Positions 26,721-35,688 of a stretch of DNA of 64,000 nucleotides are shown here, piece by piece. The stretch's first letter is position 1. The number at the start of each line of letters is the position of its first letter. The stretch is from positions 1,116,001 to 1,180,000 of the forward strand of contig NZ_CP093300.1 of the NCBI RefSeq assembly GCF_022812285.1, in the 5' to 3' direction. The notes beneath the pieces are model-generated. The model ran no database searches. It saw only the letters and a list, made by a program, of their open reading frames with translations, and was not told the DNA's origin. A program made the position numbers and the translations under genes. Origin of the DNA: Alkalihalobacillus sp. LMS39. Lineage in GTDB: Bacteria > Bacillota > Bacilli > Bacillales > Bacillaceae_F.

Positions 26721-29700
26721 TTGAGTAGTATAGTTGATACGCGTGAGTCAAAAGTAATAAGCATTTTACGCTCTTCTAAGAGGATTGAAGACAGTATTAA
26801 AAAAAACTACAAAAAGAAATACGCTAAAGTATCTAGGCATCCTAGTGTTCGAGAGGAGCAGATGCCTATTTTTGTTTCCTTCTTATATGATCTAATTATC
26901 GATATGAAAAATTTACCTTCCAATGAAGAGTTCATTAAGGAATATATGGATATATATTATGAGGATGTTTCGCAGCAACAACTTGTATTTTTTGCCTATG
27001 TGTACCGAGTAAACCAAGCGTATGAATCTCTAGTAAGAGATTTACACTTTTATTTTAAATTAGTCGAAAGTAAGCAATTCGATCATGTTCTGTTATCTTA
27101 TGCCTATGATATTGAAGCGAAGCAGGATCTTGTTGTTTCGAAGGGACAAAGTAAATTAGGATTACAGTTGTTTGTTGGCAACGATAATCACATAGCTTTA
27201 AAAAGAAAACAAACTGAACGGCGTAGAGTCGATCCTGGATATCCGGATTACTATTTACCCTTATTTGGTTCGAAGACTTATCCTGTAAATATCTGTGACA
27301 AAGAAAATCCTTTTTATGCATATAGTTCTCAAGATGTTGTTTTAATTGCGAATCATATGAAATCGCAGTCTCCAACAATAGAGAAATTAGATGAAGAAAA
27401 ATATATATTACCGGCAGCGATCCAAACAAAACAAATGAAAAGAAAAATATCAAAAAAAACGTCTCAACTAACTAGTACTACTGCAAAGCATTCTTTTGTT
27501 TATGTTGGTGCTAAGAGGATAGAAGATTATATCGGTATGATTGAGGAAATGCGTCAAAATGGAGTTCGTATAGAGTGGATTTCACCAAATAATCATGAAG
27601 AAATAAGCTCTTTAAGAGTGCATGTGTGGGATAAGGCTAAAAACTATGAATTCGTTGTCGTAGATGGAGAGTGTGGTAAGCCAAACAACAGCGTACTTAA
27701 ATCAATTGGTAATGCCACTTCGTTTAATTACGAGCAGTATTTGTCGGAGCATGCACCCATAGATAAACATTTAATCGTAGAAGCTGGTGCGGGCAGCGGA
27801 AAGACGGAAACTATTATTTCGCGGATAATTTACTTACTACACTTGAATAGAATTGATAATTTGCAAGAAGTAGTAATGATAACGTTCACAAATGAAGCCG
27901 CAGACAATATGAAATCTAAGTTGTCTAAACGATTGTTTGCCTTATTTCAAATAACAAATAACACTCGTTATATTACGTGGATGGAACAAGTCACATCGAT
28001 GTTAATCTTAACTATTCCGTCTTTCTCAAGAAAATTAATTCAAGACTTTAGTTCGGAACTTGGGATGAGTAGGAACTTTGCGGTACGTTCTTTGACCGTT
28101 GAACGCAGAGAATTAATAGCAAACATTCTTGATCAATACATTAGTAATAAAAAACTCAGCTATCAAGACTTAGGGCAAGTAAAGGAATATCAGCTAGTCA
28201 AACTGATAGATAACTTTTGGACTCAGCTAGAACAAAAAGGAATAGTTCTTGATAATTATGAGGACATTCGTTGGGGAACATCACCATCTGCCGACATGGA
28301 AAAAGTCTACTATAACTTGTTTAAGCATGTGCTAAAAGAATCTGAACAACAATTTACAGAAGAAAAACTTAAACAAGATGTGTTTACGGTTAACGATTTA
28401 ACTCAAAAGCTAGCAACTATAAAGCCATTCCTAAATGCAGAGCAGATGAGTAATCCATTTAAATTTTTATTTGTTGACGAATTTCAAGATACCGATGATG
28501 TACAAATTGAAATTGTTAAAACATTAGCTGAAATTACGGAAGCACAGCTGTTCGTGGTAGGGGACATTAAACAGTCCATTTATCGTTTTAGAGGTGCCAA
28601 TTATACAGCCTTTGATTTGTTATCTAGACAATTAGGAGAAGAAAAGATAAACCGCGAATATAAATTAAAGAAAAATTATCGCACCACATTTAAGATATTA
28701 GATCCACTGGAAGATATGTTTGATGTTTGGCGAAATGATAAGCAACAAATTCTTCCTTATGCAGAAGGAAAGGAAGACAATAGATTAATTCCGACAATTA
28801 AACAACAAAAGTACAAACAACCTTATAAAGTCACTACCAAGATCTTTGATGTTACAGCTGAAATACAGCAACTTTATACAACGCTTAAACAGGATGAAGA
28901 GGATAAAAAGGATAACAAGCCAGTCGAACTTGCCATTTTAGTTAGAACAAACTATCAAGCTAAAGATATTCGAAAAATTTTAGATGTATTAAGAAACTCT
29001 GACTCTAGCCTAATTTATGACGTTGTAACGGGAGGAAGCCTATATTCTTCGGATGCGGCAAGAGATTTATTAATATTATTAAACGCTTTAACGTACGAGG
29101 AAGATCCTGAAAGCTTTTATGCACTTCGGCAAACACCTTTTTCTAGCAAATCATTTAATCCAGCTGAATGGATAGATAATGATGGTGATAAGAAAAAGTT
29201 AGTAGCGGGTATGAATTTATCAGAAGTTAAGGGGTTTGTAGGTGCGAAAGCTAGGTTACGCATGAAGCCAACGCTACATGTTATTTATCACTTTTTGACT
29301 GAGAATCCTTATGAGTCTGTGTTGAAGGTACAAAACGTGCAAGCACACGACATTCAAAAATATCGCTTAAACATCTATCGTATGTTGGAGCTAGCTAGCA
29401 ATGCAGTTGAATCGTCCAAATTAAATATTCACACACTACGTGACTGGCTAGAATTACAAATCATAACTAATAGGGACGAAGATGAGATGGAAGTGGATTT
29501 CACAGGTTGCGAGAAGTTAATTAGGGTGATGACAATTCATAAAGCTAAAGGGTTAGAGTTTGACACGGTATTCATTCCTTATACTGATAAGCCATTAATT
29601 AAAAAATCAACAGAAAATATGATAGTTGCACGACAAAACGAGAAAATAGATGCTGGTTGGAAGTTAAAGGTAGGCTATCACGACCTTAAGTCTGCGAATT

Positions 29701-29882
29701 ATGGGGACTTAAAAAAGGCAGAGGATGAGGAAAGTATTCGTGAAGAAGCTCGTCTTCTTTATGTCGCACTAACGAGAGCGCAACATCGTTTAGTAGTGAA
29801 ATGTGTAGAGCCAAAATACCAAAAAAATATGTTATTTAATTGGTCAGAGTTAATTCGATTCGGTAAGGAGGGGAAACGATGA
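26721..29882 (+). CDS. UvrD/AddA-like superfamily I DNA helicase
   Basis: The start is chosen at TTG 26721 because AAAGGCGG lies eight bases upstream (1,053 residues). About 340 N-terminal residues are unrecognised. The helicase core has Walker A VEAGAGSGKTETI (about residue 354), TFTNEAADNMKSKL, Walker B FVDEFQDTDDVQ (about 585), VVGDIKQSIYRFRGA, MTIHKAKGLEFDTVF (about 938) and LLYVALTRAQHRLVVK. These are the ordered motifs of AddA/UvrD helicases. No C-terminal nuclease domain follows, unlike AddA. The next gene overlaps by four bases (ATGA), so the two form a helicase-nuclease-like pair, probably an anti-phage or recombination module and not the housekeeping AddAB. Confidence 0.8.
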   Translation: MSSIVDTRESKVISILRSSKRIEDSIKKNYKKKYAKVSRHPSVREEQMPIFVSFLYDLIIDMKNLPSNEEFIKEYMDIYYEDVSQQQLVFFAYVYRVNQAYESLVRDLHFYFKLVESKQFDHVLLSYAYDIEAKQDLVVSKGQSKLGLQLFVGNDNHIALKRKQTERRRVDPGYPDYYLPLFGSKTYPVNICDKENPFYAYSSQDVVLIANHMKSQSPTIEKLDEEKYILPAAIQTKQMKRKISKKTSQLTSTTAKHSFVYVGAKRIEDYIGMIEEMRQNGVRIEWISPNNHEEISSLRVHVWDKAKNYEFVVVDGECGKPNNSVLKSIGNATSFNYEQYLSEHAPIDKHLIVEAGAGSGKTETIISRIIYLLHLNRIDNLQEVVMITFTNEAADNMKSKLSKRLFALFQITNNTRYITWMEQVTSMLILTIPSFSRKLIQDFSSELGMSRNFAVRSLTVERRELIANILDQYISNKKLSYQDLGQVKEYQLVKLIDNFWTQLEQKGIVLDNYEDIRWGTSPSADMEKVYYNLFKHVLKESEQQFTEEKLKQDVFTVNDLTQKLATIKPFLNAEQMSNPFKFLFVDEFQDTDDVQIEIVKTLAEITEAQLFVVGDIKQSIYRFRGANYTAFDLLSRQLGEEKINREYKLKKNYRTTFKILDPLEDMFDVWRNDKQQILPYAEGKEDNRLIPTIKQQKYKQPYKVTTKIFDVTAEIQQLYTTLKQDEEDKKDNKPVELAILVRTNYQAKDIRKILDVLRNSDSSLIYDVVTGGSLYSSDAARDLLILLNALTYEEDPESFYALRQTPFSSKSFNPAEWIDNDGDKKKLVAGMNLSEVKGFVGAKARLRMKPTLHVIYHFLTENPYESVLKVQNVQAHDIQKYRLNIYRMLELASNAVESSKLNIHTLRDWLELQIITNRDEDEMEVDFTGCEKLIRVMTIHKAKGLEFDTVFIPYTDKPLIKKSTENMIVARQNEKIDAGWKLKVGYHDLKSANYGDLKKAEDEESIREEARLLYVALTRAQHRLVVKCVEPKYQKNMLFNWSELIRFGKEGKR

Positions 29883-32548
29883 ATAGAAATGTTTTAACAT
29901 ATCAAGCACCCGCACAACTACTGCGGTCAGATTCCCTTTTTCAAAAATATTACAATGATTGTTTGCATATTGTCGCAACTAGCAGTCTTAAGACGGGTTT
30001 AGGGGAGTCGATTAGAGATAATCGCTGGATCAAAGCCCCAATCATCACATTTTCTGAGCTCTTCTCAGAAATTTCTGGAGAAGCTTGGTCTAGCTCCATA
30101 GCGCAATTGAAACAGTTTCTAAAGCTATCTGACGTTATATCAGAACAATGGAACAAAAATGACAATCTATTAATCTTACAGGCGATGGAGCGTAACCAAC
30201 TTCAAGTATTGAAAACTTTACGGATGTTAACAGAACTAGGAGTCACTCCTTCAAATCTTGAAGCGTTTGAACGGAGAAATCCTAGTGAAGAACTATTTCT
30301 TGACGTATGGAAAGAAATGAAGCATATGCTAACGGATGACCTGTATCTATTTTCTGACTTTTTGAATGATGAAGTAAAATTATTTTATTATATATATCGT
30401 TGGGCAGATGCTTTAATCAATGAAAATGGCAATGATCAAAGAACGAAAGACTTTCAACGGAGAAATAGTAACCTAGTGAAAGAAAACTGGCAAAATTCGA
30501 TCACAACTTCTCTAGCGAAAATGAAATTAGTATTACATGGTTTTTACTTTATTACTCCAATTCAGGAAAAAGTTTTTAAGCAATTGGAAGCTGTAGGGTA
30601 TGAATTAATATTTTTAAATCCTTATGATGACAGGTTTCCTAATACGTTTGAGACAGTAAAAACTTTTCTAAAGGTTAATCATTATCCCACTCTTAAAACA
30701 GTAGAGGACGATGTTGCCATTCATCCACTAGCAGCTAGATTAATTGAAAGTCTTGAAGGTGAATCGGCCATTAAAGTTGAGCAGAAAGCTTACGCGTACT
30801 CAGATTTGGTCCATTTCGTTGAAGCAGAAAAAGATCGCCTTGCAAGTGATGGGGGAAAAGAAGATGCAGATGAACCTTATCATTTACTTACGCCGAGGGC
30901 TGATGAAGTTGAAATCCAGCTTATTGCCAATGAGTTTGTCCCTCCTAGCAAAAAGAAATTAATTGATTATCCTGTTGGGCGTTTCTTATATCGTCTTCAC
31001 GAAATGAAAAACCGTAAGAATGACCTGCAAAATGGCAAGGTTATTTTTCATGAGCACGTAACAGCTGAAGTCTTGCTTGAATGCTTTTCGTCAGGGTGTT
31101 TAATTGTAAAAGGCGAAGACATGAGAAAATACGTAAAGCCATTAGAAAAAGTTTTACCATACTGTAAAAATTGCACGTCATTTTCCGATTGGCAAAAGCA
31201 AATAACTAAACTAATCTTAGAGAAAAATAAGTGGGAAAGGCTTGTATTAAAAACTAATCCACATGCTTTAGATAACCGAATTCACAAACTCCACGCTCTG
31301 CCAATGAGGCAGCTATCGTACTTTTCTGTAGAAAGTTTTGAGATGGAGAAAATTCTTAATGGAATTGACGCGTTACAGGAATTGCACCAAACATTGTTTG
31401 CCAAATGGGATGAGGAAAAGATAAATATTACGGAACATTTAAACAAAATCGAAAAACATCTATTAATGGAGGTTGTTGATTATCTAGATGGTGAGGAGAA
31501 GTTAGTTGTAAGCCAACTAATGAAAGATATTTCCGAACTGAAAGACGATGTAATGGAATTTTCTTTAAAAGACATTTCCCAAGGCTTGTTGTATTATTTA
31601 GGTGGAACTTTAGATGAAGTCAATAACGCGGAACCAATCACAGGACAGGTGTTTTCGTTTGATCATGCGGACGCTGCCCCATTTCGTGCGCACCGTAAGT
31701 TTCACTTAGCATTTGCCGACCATAAAGCATTACCTATTGATCAAGGGTTCACGGTCTGGCCAGTTTCTAGAGAATTAATCAAGTATTTGGAAGTAGACTT
31801 TCCGGAATTCAAACTACTAGAAGAGCGAAAAAAGCAAAGTAATTCGATTACGCGTTACTTACTTTATGTTCTATTCCATTCTTCAGAGGATGTTCGTTTT
31901 TCTTATGTAAAACAACTAGGGAAGGAATCTAGGTTAGAGCTTGCACTGTATTTAAAATTACTTGGTTGTGAAACAGAATCTGTTCAACGACAAGAAAAAG
32001 CTGTACCAGAAGGAATGAAAGAAATTCCTGTTGCTGTTGGTGTAGAGGACTATGATTGGACAGAATCGATGAAGCTTGAGTCGAGAATTTGTGGCAAAAG
32101 AGCTACTTTTAGTTTCGTGTTAAATGAACATACGACCTTTAAATCCGATTTCCACCATGGCTTTTTGTATCAAAACTTTATAGATGTACTGGATCGATTA
32201 GTCGATAAAGATACTATCCCAGACACTGGTGTACGAACGGTTGTTGATGAATGGTTTCCACAATGGAATATGTTGAAACGAGATTTCTTATATGAAGCCG
32301 CGTATAAACGTAGATATATTAAGCCTACAAAAAATAAAACAGCGGAAGGTAGAAACTATAATCAGGCAATCAACTATTTGCAATTACTACCGAATAGCTA
32401 TGCTAGTAATGATCGAGATTTAGTAGAAAATAGAGGGATAGAATTACATGTACCTAATTCAGGAGAGCACTGTCGCTATTGCCCGTATTTGTCCCTTTGC
32501 AAAGAAGGTATGTACCAAATGGATTATGAAGAGGAGGAAATAACTTAA
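29879..32548 (+). CDS. AddB-like partner with C-terminal cysteine cluster
   Basis: The 889-residue protein overlaps the helicase gene by ATGA. The N-terminal half (APIITFSELFSEISGEAW, LKTLRMLTELGVTPSNLE, VLHGFYFITPIQEKVFKQL) resembles the inactivated helicase part of AddB/RexB-type proteins. The C-terminal end has HCRYCPYLSLCKEGMY, the C-x2-C-x5-C part of the iron-sulfur cluster that closes PD-(D/E)XK nucleases of this group. I do not see the catalytic D...ExK motif clearly, so nuclease activity is uncertain. Function inferred: partner subunit of the upstream helicase in DNA end processing or defence. A short broken ORF follows. Confidence 0.65.
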   Translation: MNRNVLTYQAPAQLLRSDSLFQKYYNDCLHIVATSSLKTGLGESIRDNRWIKAPIITFSELFSEISGEAWSSSIAQLKQFLKLSDVISEQWNKNDNLLILQAMERNQLQVLKTLRMLTELGVTPSNLEAFERRNPSEELFLDVWKEMKHMLTDDLYLFSDFLNDEVKLFYYIYRWADALINENGNDQRTKDFQRRNSNLVKENWQNSITTSLAKMKLVLHGFYFITPIQEKVFKQLEAVGYELIFLNPYDDRFPNTFETVKTFLKVNHYPTLKTVEDDVAIHPLAARLIESLEGESAIKVEQKAYAYSDLVHFVEAEKDRLASDGGKEDADEPYHLLTPRADEVEIQLIANEFVPPSKKKLIDYPVGRFLYRLHEMKNRKNDLQNGKVIFHEHVTAEVLLECFSSGCLIVKGEDMRKYVKPLEKVLPYCKNCTSFSDWQKQITKLILEKNKWERLVLKTNPHALDNRIHKLHALPMRQLSYFSVESFEMEKILNGIDALQELHQTLFAKWDEEKINITEHLNKIEKHLLMEVVDYLDGEEKLVVSQLMKDISELKDDVMEFSLKDISQGLLYYLGGTLDEVNNAEPITGQVFSFDHADAAPFRAHRKFHLAFADHKALPIDQGFTVWPVSRELIKYLEVDFPEFKLLEERKKQSNSITRYLLYVLFHSSEDVRFSYVKQLGKESRLELALYLKLLGCETESVQRQEKAVPEGMKEIPVAVGVEDYDWTESMKLESRICGKRATFSFVLNEHTTFKSDFHHGFLYQNFIDVLDRLVDKDTIPDTGVRTVVDEWFPQWNMLKRDFLYEAAYKRRYIKPTKNKTAEGRNYNQAINYLQLLPNSYASNDRDLVENRGIELHVPNSGEHCRYCPYLSLCKEGMYQMDYEEEEIT

Positions 32549-32549
32549 T

Positions 32550-32694
32550 TCTTCTTAAAACAAAAGATTGGAACCAAAACGCACAATATATTCCTAACCT
32601 AAGAAATGGCCATGTAGACTATAATGACATGTTATTTGTAAGAGTAAGCACTGACATAGTGGCTAACTTAAAACATCAAGGACTATATTATTGA
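32550..32694 (+). pseudogene. Remnant of a third gene of the helicase operon
   Basis: Right behind the AddB-like stop one frame reads KTKDWNQNAQYIPNLRNGHV and MLFVRVSTDIVANLKHQGL up to TGA 32692-32694, with no start codon. It appears to be the internal part of a gene whose ends were deleted. The protein family is not recognised. Confidence 0.4.
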
Positions 32695-32722
32695 TGTGAA
32701 TGTCTTATAGCAATTTAACAAA

Positions 32723-32754
32723 GGCACATATGAGTTTGATATTTCTCATGTGCC
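32723..32754. terminator. Hairpin, probable terminator
   Basis: GGCACATATGAG pairs with CTCATGTGCC (one bulge pair) and is followed by AAATTTTAA. The T-run is weak. Confidence 0.45.
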
Positions 32755-32860
32755 AAATTTTAATAAAACTTGTAATAAAAGATAAACTAATTATTAATAA
32801 AAATGATTATTTGCAATCAAAAGAAACAAAAATGGATGCCCAAAATTACTACATTCAATC

Positions 32861-33054
32861 ATAAATGAAGGTATGGATGTGGATAAAGCGTTTGAATTAG
32901 CGAAGTCTTCAATTAAGGAAGAATTGGGTGAAGAATTTGCAGATTGTTTGCCTATATCACTAAGTTCGCAAATTATTTTGATGTTAACTTAGAGGAAAGT
33001 TTTTATACTATAATGGAAGAAGTTAAACATAGAAAAAACAGAGATGTTGGCTAA
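32861..33054 (+). pseudogene. MazG-like pyrophosphohydrolase remnant
   Basis: One frame reads NEGMDVDKAFELAKSSIKEE and LGEEFADCL, with the MazG EExxExxD metal-binding pattern. After a one-base shift near 32950 another frame continues AYITKFANYFDVNLEESF and EEVKHRKNRDVG to TAA 33052-33054. Both ends of the family are represented, but the start is lost and the frame broken. MazG-like enzymes hydrolyse nucleoside triphosphates and are common in phage and defence regions. Confidence 0.55.
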
Positions 33055-33258
33055 ATAAATATTTGATTTAGTCTACTTACAAATTGTGTTGGTTGCGATA
33101 TAGTATTACTTGTCAGTCCTAAAACGAATATTAGTTGGTTGCAATTTTGAGACGTATAACTTTCGGGAAGATTTAGTCGAGGTTCAGTTCCCCTGAAATA
33201 TAGTTGTATCAATATAAAGACTTAAATAATGGAATAACCGGTAAACTAGTACGACTCA

Positions 33259-33306
33259 TCAAAATCTTGTTCCTCTGGAGTGTCGGTTCGACCCCGAGCA
33301 CCGCTA
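33259..33306 (+). other. 3' half of a tRNA-Leu(CAA) gene, likely attachment-site scar
   Basis: From TCAAAATCTTG (anticodon loop with CAA and 3' anticodon stem), through the long variable arm TTCCTCTGGAGTG and the T-arm TCGGTTCGACCCCGA, to the acceptor-side CACCGCT, the sequence follows a leucine tRNA. The 5' half is absent and the T-stem/acceptor has mismatches. A 3'-half duplicate of a tRNA gene is what integrative elements leave at one end of their insertion. Confidence 0.55.
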
Positions 33307-33332
33307 TCATATATAAAGCTCAGTAATATCAA

Positions 33333-33365
33333 GGGTTTCAGGGGGTTAGGCTGAAGCCCTTTTTG
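33333..33365 (+). terminator. Rho-independent terminator
   Basis: GGGTTTCAG pairs with CTGAAGCCC (one G-T pair) and is followed by TTTTT; it lies right behind the tRNA fragment, where a tRNA operon terminator would be. Confidence 0.7.
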
Positions 33366-34008
33366 TTTGCTTCCATGTGAAAGACTGTTTTGATAACAAT
33401 TTGATAACAACTCTATATTTACTTTATGATTGATGAAGAATGTCATCAAAAATTGATATTAAAGATCTCATTCGATGCATTTCTTTTTGAGTCATCTAGA
33501 ATATTTCCCTAGATATTCTGTTGTGATGTTGTTTGGAATGACTTGGGATCCGAAAAAAAGGAATAAGGCATACAGGAAAGGATATTATAGCTGAAAAAAC
33601 TATTTCTAATAAGGAAAGAAGACTTTTTATAGTGGCAGTAGGGGGGAACTAGTTCCGATTCTTCTTCAAAGAGATACAGTAAGCCATATGATAGAAGTCA
33701 AATAAAGATACAAATATATGAATTGATTTTTTCCACAGCGAAAACACTCTCCATGCCTAAATTAGATGAATATGAATGTAAGGCAGCCATTACAATTCCG
33801 GACAATAAAGATTATAGGGAATTTATAATGACAATTCAACCTTTCCTTAATTTTAACCGTAATTTTTGTTAACGGAACAGGGGTCTCTTATATTATTAGT
33901 AATTGTGAAGTGTAGTTTCCGCATTAAAGTTGTCATCCATAGCTTACTGAGGGTATATGCTAGTTAGTGTGCAATATTAATAGAATAAACGAAAATGGAG
34001 GTCTTAAA
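33366..34008. other. Degenerate stretch without recognisable genes
   Basis: The repeated TTTGATAAC near 33392-33408, directly after the tRNA fragment, is the kind of sequence seen at integrase attachment regions. No intact integrase is present. Short open stretches around 33600-33840 have no ribosome binding site and no family pattern that I recognise. Confidence 0.3.
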
Positions 34009-34426
34009 GTGTATAACCATTCTTACCCAAAGAAAATAAACACTGCTTTTATAAAAACAGTAGTCGCTAATTACGAAAAAAATTTAGATTTTAGCAGACA
34101 TGAAGGTTATTCCATCTTTTTAAAAAGCATACCTGACAAACGTTGGATGCAGGTAGATATGAATGATCGTCGAGATGAGCGGACACCACATTTTATCATT
34201 GTTATGGATATTAAAAATCGATAGTATAAAAGAGAATGAAATTGAACAGTTAACTAAAATCCCATTAAAACAAGGTAGGAACAGGAAAACCTGTTTTTGG
34301 TTAAATAAGAATACGGATGCTATACATATGATGTTTTGTAATGATGACCTAGCATATTATGATTTTAATTATGATAGTTTCCTATCATTCCTAGAGAAAA
34401 CGTATCTCTCGTTTAAATCAAGATAG
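34009..34426 (+). pseudogene. Hypothetical protein gene, frameshifted
   Basis: GTG 34009 follows ATGGAGG and reads VYNHSYPKKINTAFIKTVV and then RWMQVDMNDRRDERTPHFII; it stops near 34222. Around 34205 the frame that continues carries IKENEIEQLTKIPLKQGRN and DDLAYYDFNYDSFLSFLEK to 34426. The combined protein would be about 138 residues, soluble, with no recognised family. It lies convergent with the restriction endonuclease gene downstream. Confidence 0.4.
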
Positions 34427-34459
34427 GAGAAACAATATAAACTCCCTTATTTATTTCCT

Positions 34460-35443
34460 TTATACTGAAAAATCGACAAAGTAGGCACCATTTTGTAATA
34501 AAGAAATGCTTATATTATCTCTACCATAATGATCAAGGTCAGCTTTAGTAACTGGATCAGTCGATGAAAGGCTTAGTCTTCTTCTTATATAAGCACCTAA
34601 AGTGTTCTTACTAGGGAAAGAACTTAATTGTTTAGGATATTGTAAATCACTTACTGTTTGAGTACCTTCAAGAAGAGCATTCATTAGAGTACCGTCATCC
34701 CAAATTAGCTCAACTGAATCGTTCTGTCTATGAGGTCTTCCAGCTGCTCTGCTAGTAGGGTGAGTTTGTTTAGGTGGGAAAAGGTTTGGGAACTCCCGGA
34801 TATGTGAGGTGCGTATAGTAATATAAGCATCACCGGGTACAGTATGACCCGCACTAAACCCCCAATTCAGACCACTGCTAGGTGGCACTTCATTAGTCCT
34901 TGGATTGTATAATTCCATAAAGCAAATATTAGTTCCAACATCGTTTCCTAGTGTAGTTGGAGGGGGGACTATAGCAGGTCTTGGTATAGTTGGAGTAATA
35001 ATTACTGTATTACATTGTACAGAGTTGGAAAGTACCATTGATATATAATTGTTTAATTCCCCAAATGTATCATTAGTAGTTTCTGCAAGTGCTTCTCTTT
35101 GGGGGATGTTTAAACCATTTGTGCTGAAATTAGCAGACCCAATCAAAGCATAGGTAATGTTCCCGTTACGTCTCCAAATATAACACTTTGTATGAACTGG
35201 TATGTTTGAATAAAGTATTTCAGTATGTGGAGGATTATTTAATCCTATTAATGCATTATGTAATCGATATGAAATCGATTCACTTCCATACATCCCATAA
35301 ACTACAGTTGTCCTAATAGGTAGTGTGGACAACCTTTGAATTGGACTAGGTCCTACATATCCAGAAATAATGATTAATTCATCACATTCTACATATTGAT
35401 GTCTATTAAATATAATTTGTTCTAAATTATCGGTGAATAGCAA
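34460..35443 (-). CDS. PLD-type restriction endonuclease (NgoFVII-like), RM system 1
   Basis: The start is set at TTG 35443 because AAGGAGAG sits seven bases upstream; an in-frame ATG at 35461 would contain this SD (333 residues instead of 327). The N-terminal half has the phospholipase-D nuclease pattern: HTKCYIWR (H84, K86) followed by YALIGSANFSTNG. The C-terminal half (DAYITIRTSHIREFPNLFPP to the end) resembles the B3-like DNA-recognition domain of NgoFVII-type enzymes, ending with the DNISISLLQNGAYFVDF strand pair. Such enzymes cut DNA as dimers without a metal ion. It diverges from two C5 methylases across a 245-bp regulatory gap, forming a type II system. Confidence 0.75.
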   Translation of the reverse strand: MLFTDNLEQIIFNRHQYVECDELIIISGYVGPSPIQRLSTLPIRTTVVYGMYGSESISYRLHNALIGLNNPPHTEILYSNIPVHTKCYIWRRNGNITYALIGSANFSTNGLNIPQREALAETTNDTFGELNNYISMVLSNSVQCNTVIITPTIPRPAIVPPPTTLGNDVGTNICFMELYNPRTNEVPPSSGLNWGFSAGHTVPGDAYITIRTSHIREFPNLFPPKQTHPTSRAAGRPHRQNDSVELIWDDGTLMNALLEGTQTVSDLQYPKQLSSFPSKNTLGAYIRRRLSLSSTDPVTKADLDHYGRDNISISLLQNGAYFVDFSV

Positions 35444-35688
35444 TATAATTCTCTCCTTCATTAGAAATGCAGTTAACCATATTTTACTATATTTTTATAG
35501 GTAAATCTATCTATAAATAAACATTTTTTCATATACAGGAGTGAAAGTTTTACTATTGTACTTACATTAAGTAATATTTATATTTGTCGATTAGTGTTAT
35601 AATATGCATTTAGATTGAACTTTTTTTCTGAAGACGTTAAAATTGAATAGAACTAATGTTCTTATATGGATTGGGGGATAGGTCATCT
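35444..35688. promoter_or_regulatory. Divergent promoter region of RM system 1
   Basis: An AT-rich gap between endonuclease (minus) and methylase (plus). A TATAAT box at 35598-35603 would serve the methylases; a fitting -35 is not obvious. No C-protein gene is present, so timing of endonuclease expression must rely on other means. Confidence 0.45.

Noticed and set aside
26721-32548. Calling the helicase pair housekeeping AddAB
   Set aside because: The helicase lacks AddA's nuclease domain, has a long unrelated N-terminus, and sits in a defence island.
33246-33449. Minus-strand ORF across the tRNA fragment
   Set aside because: It reads antisense through the tRNA-Leu fragment and terminator; no ribosome binding site and typical of spurious ORFs.
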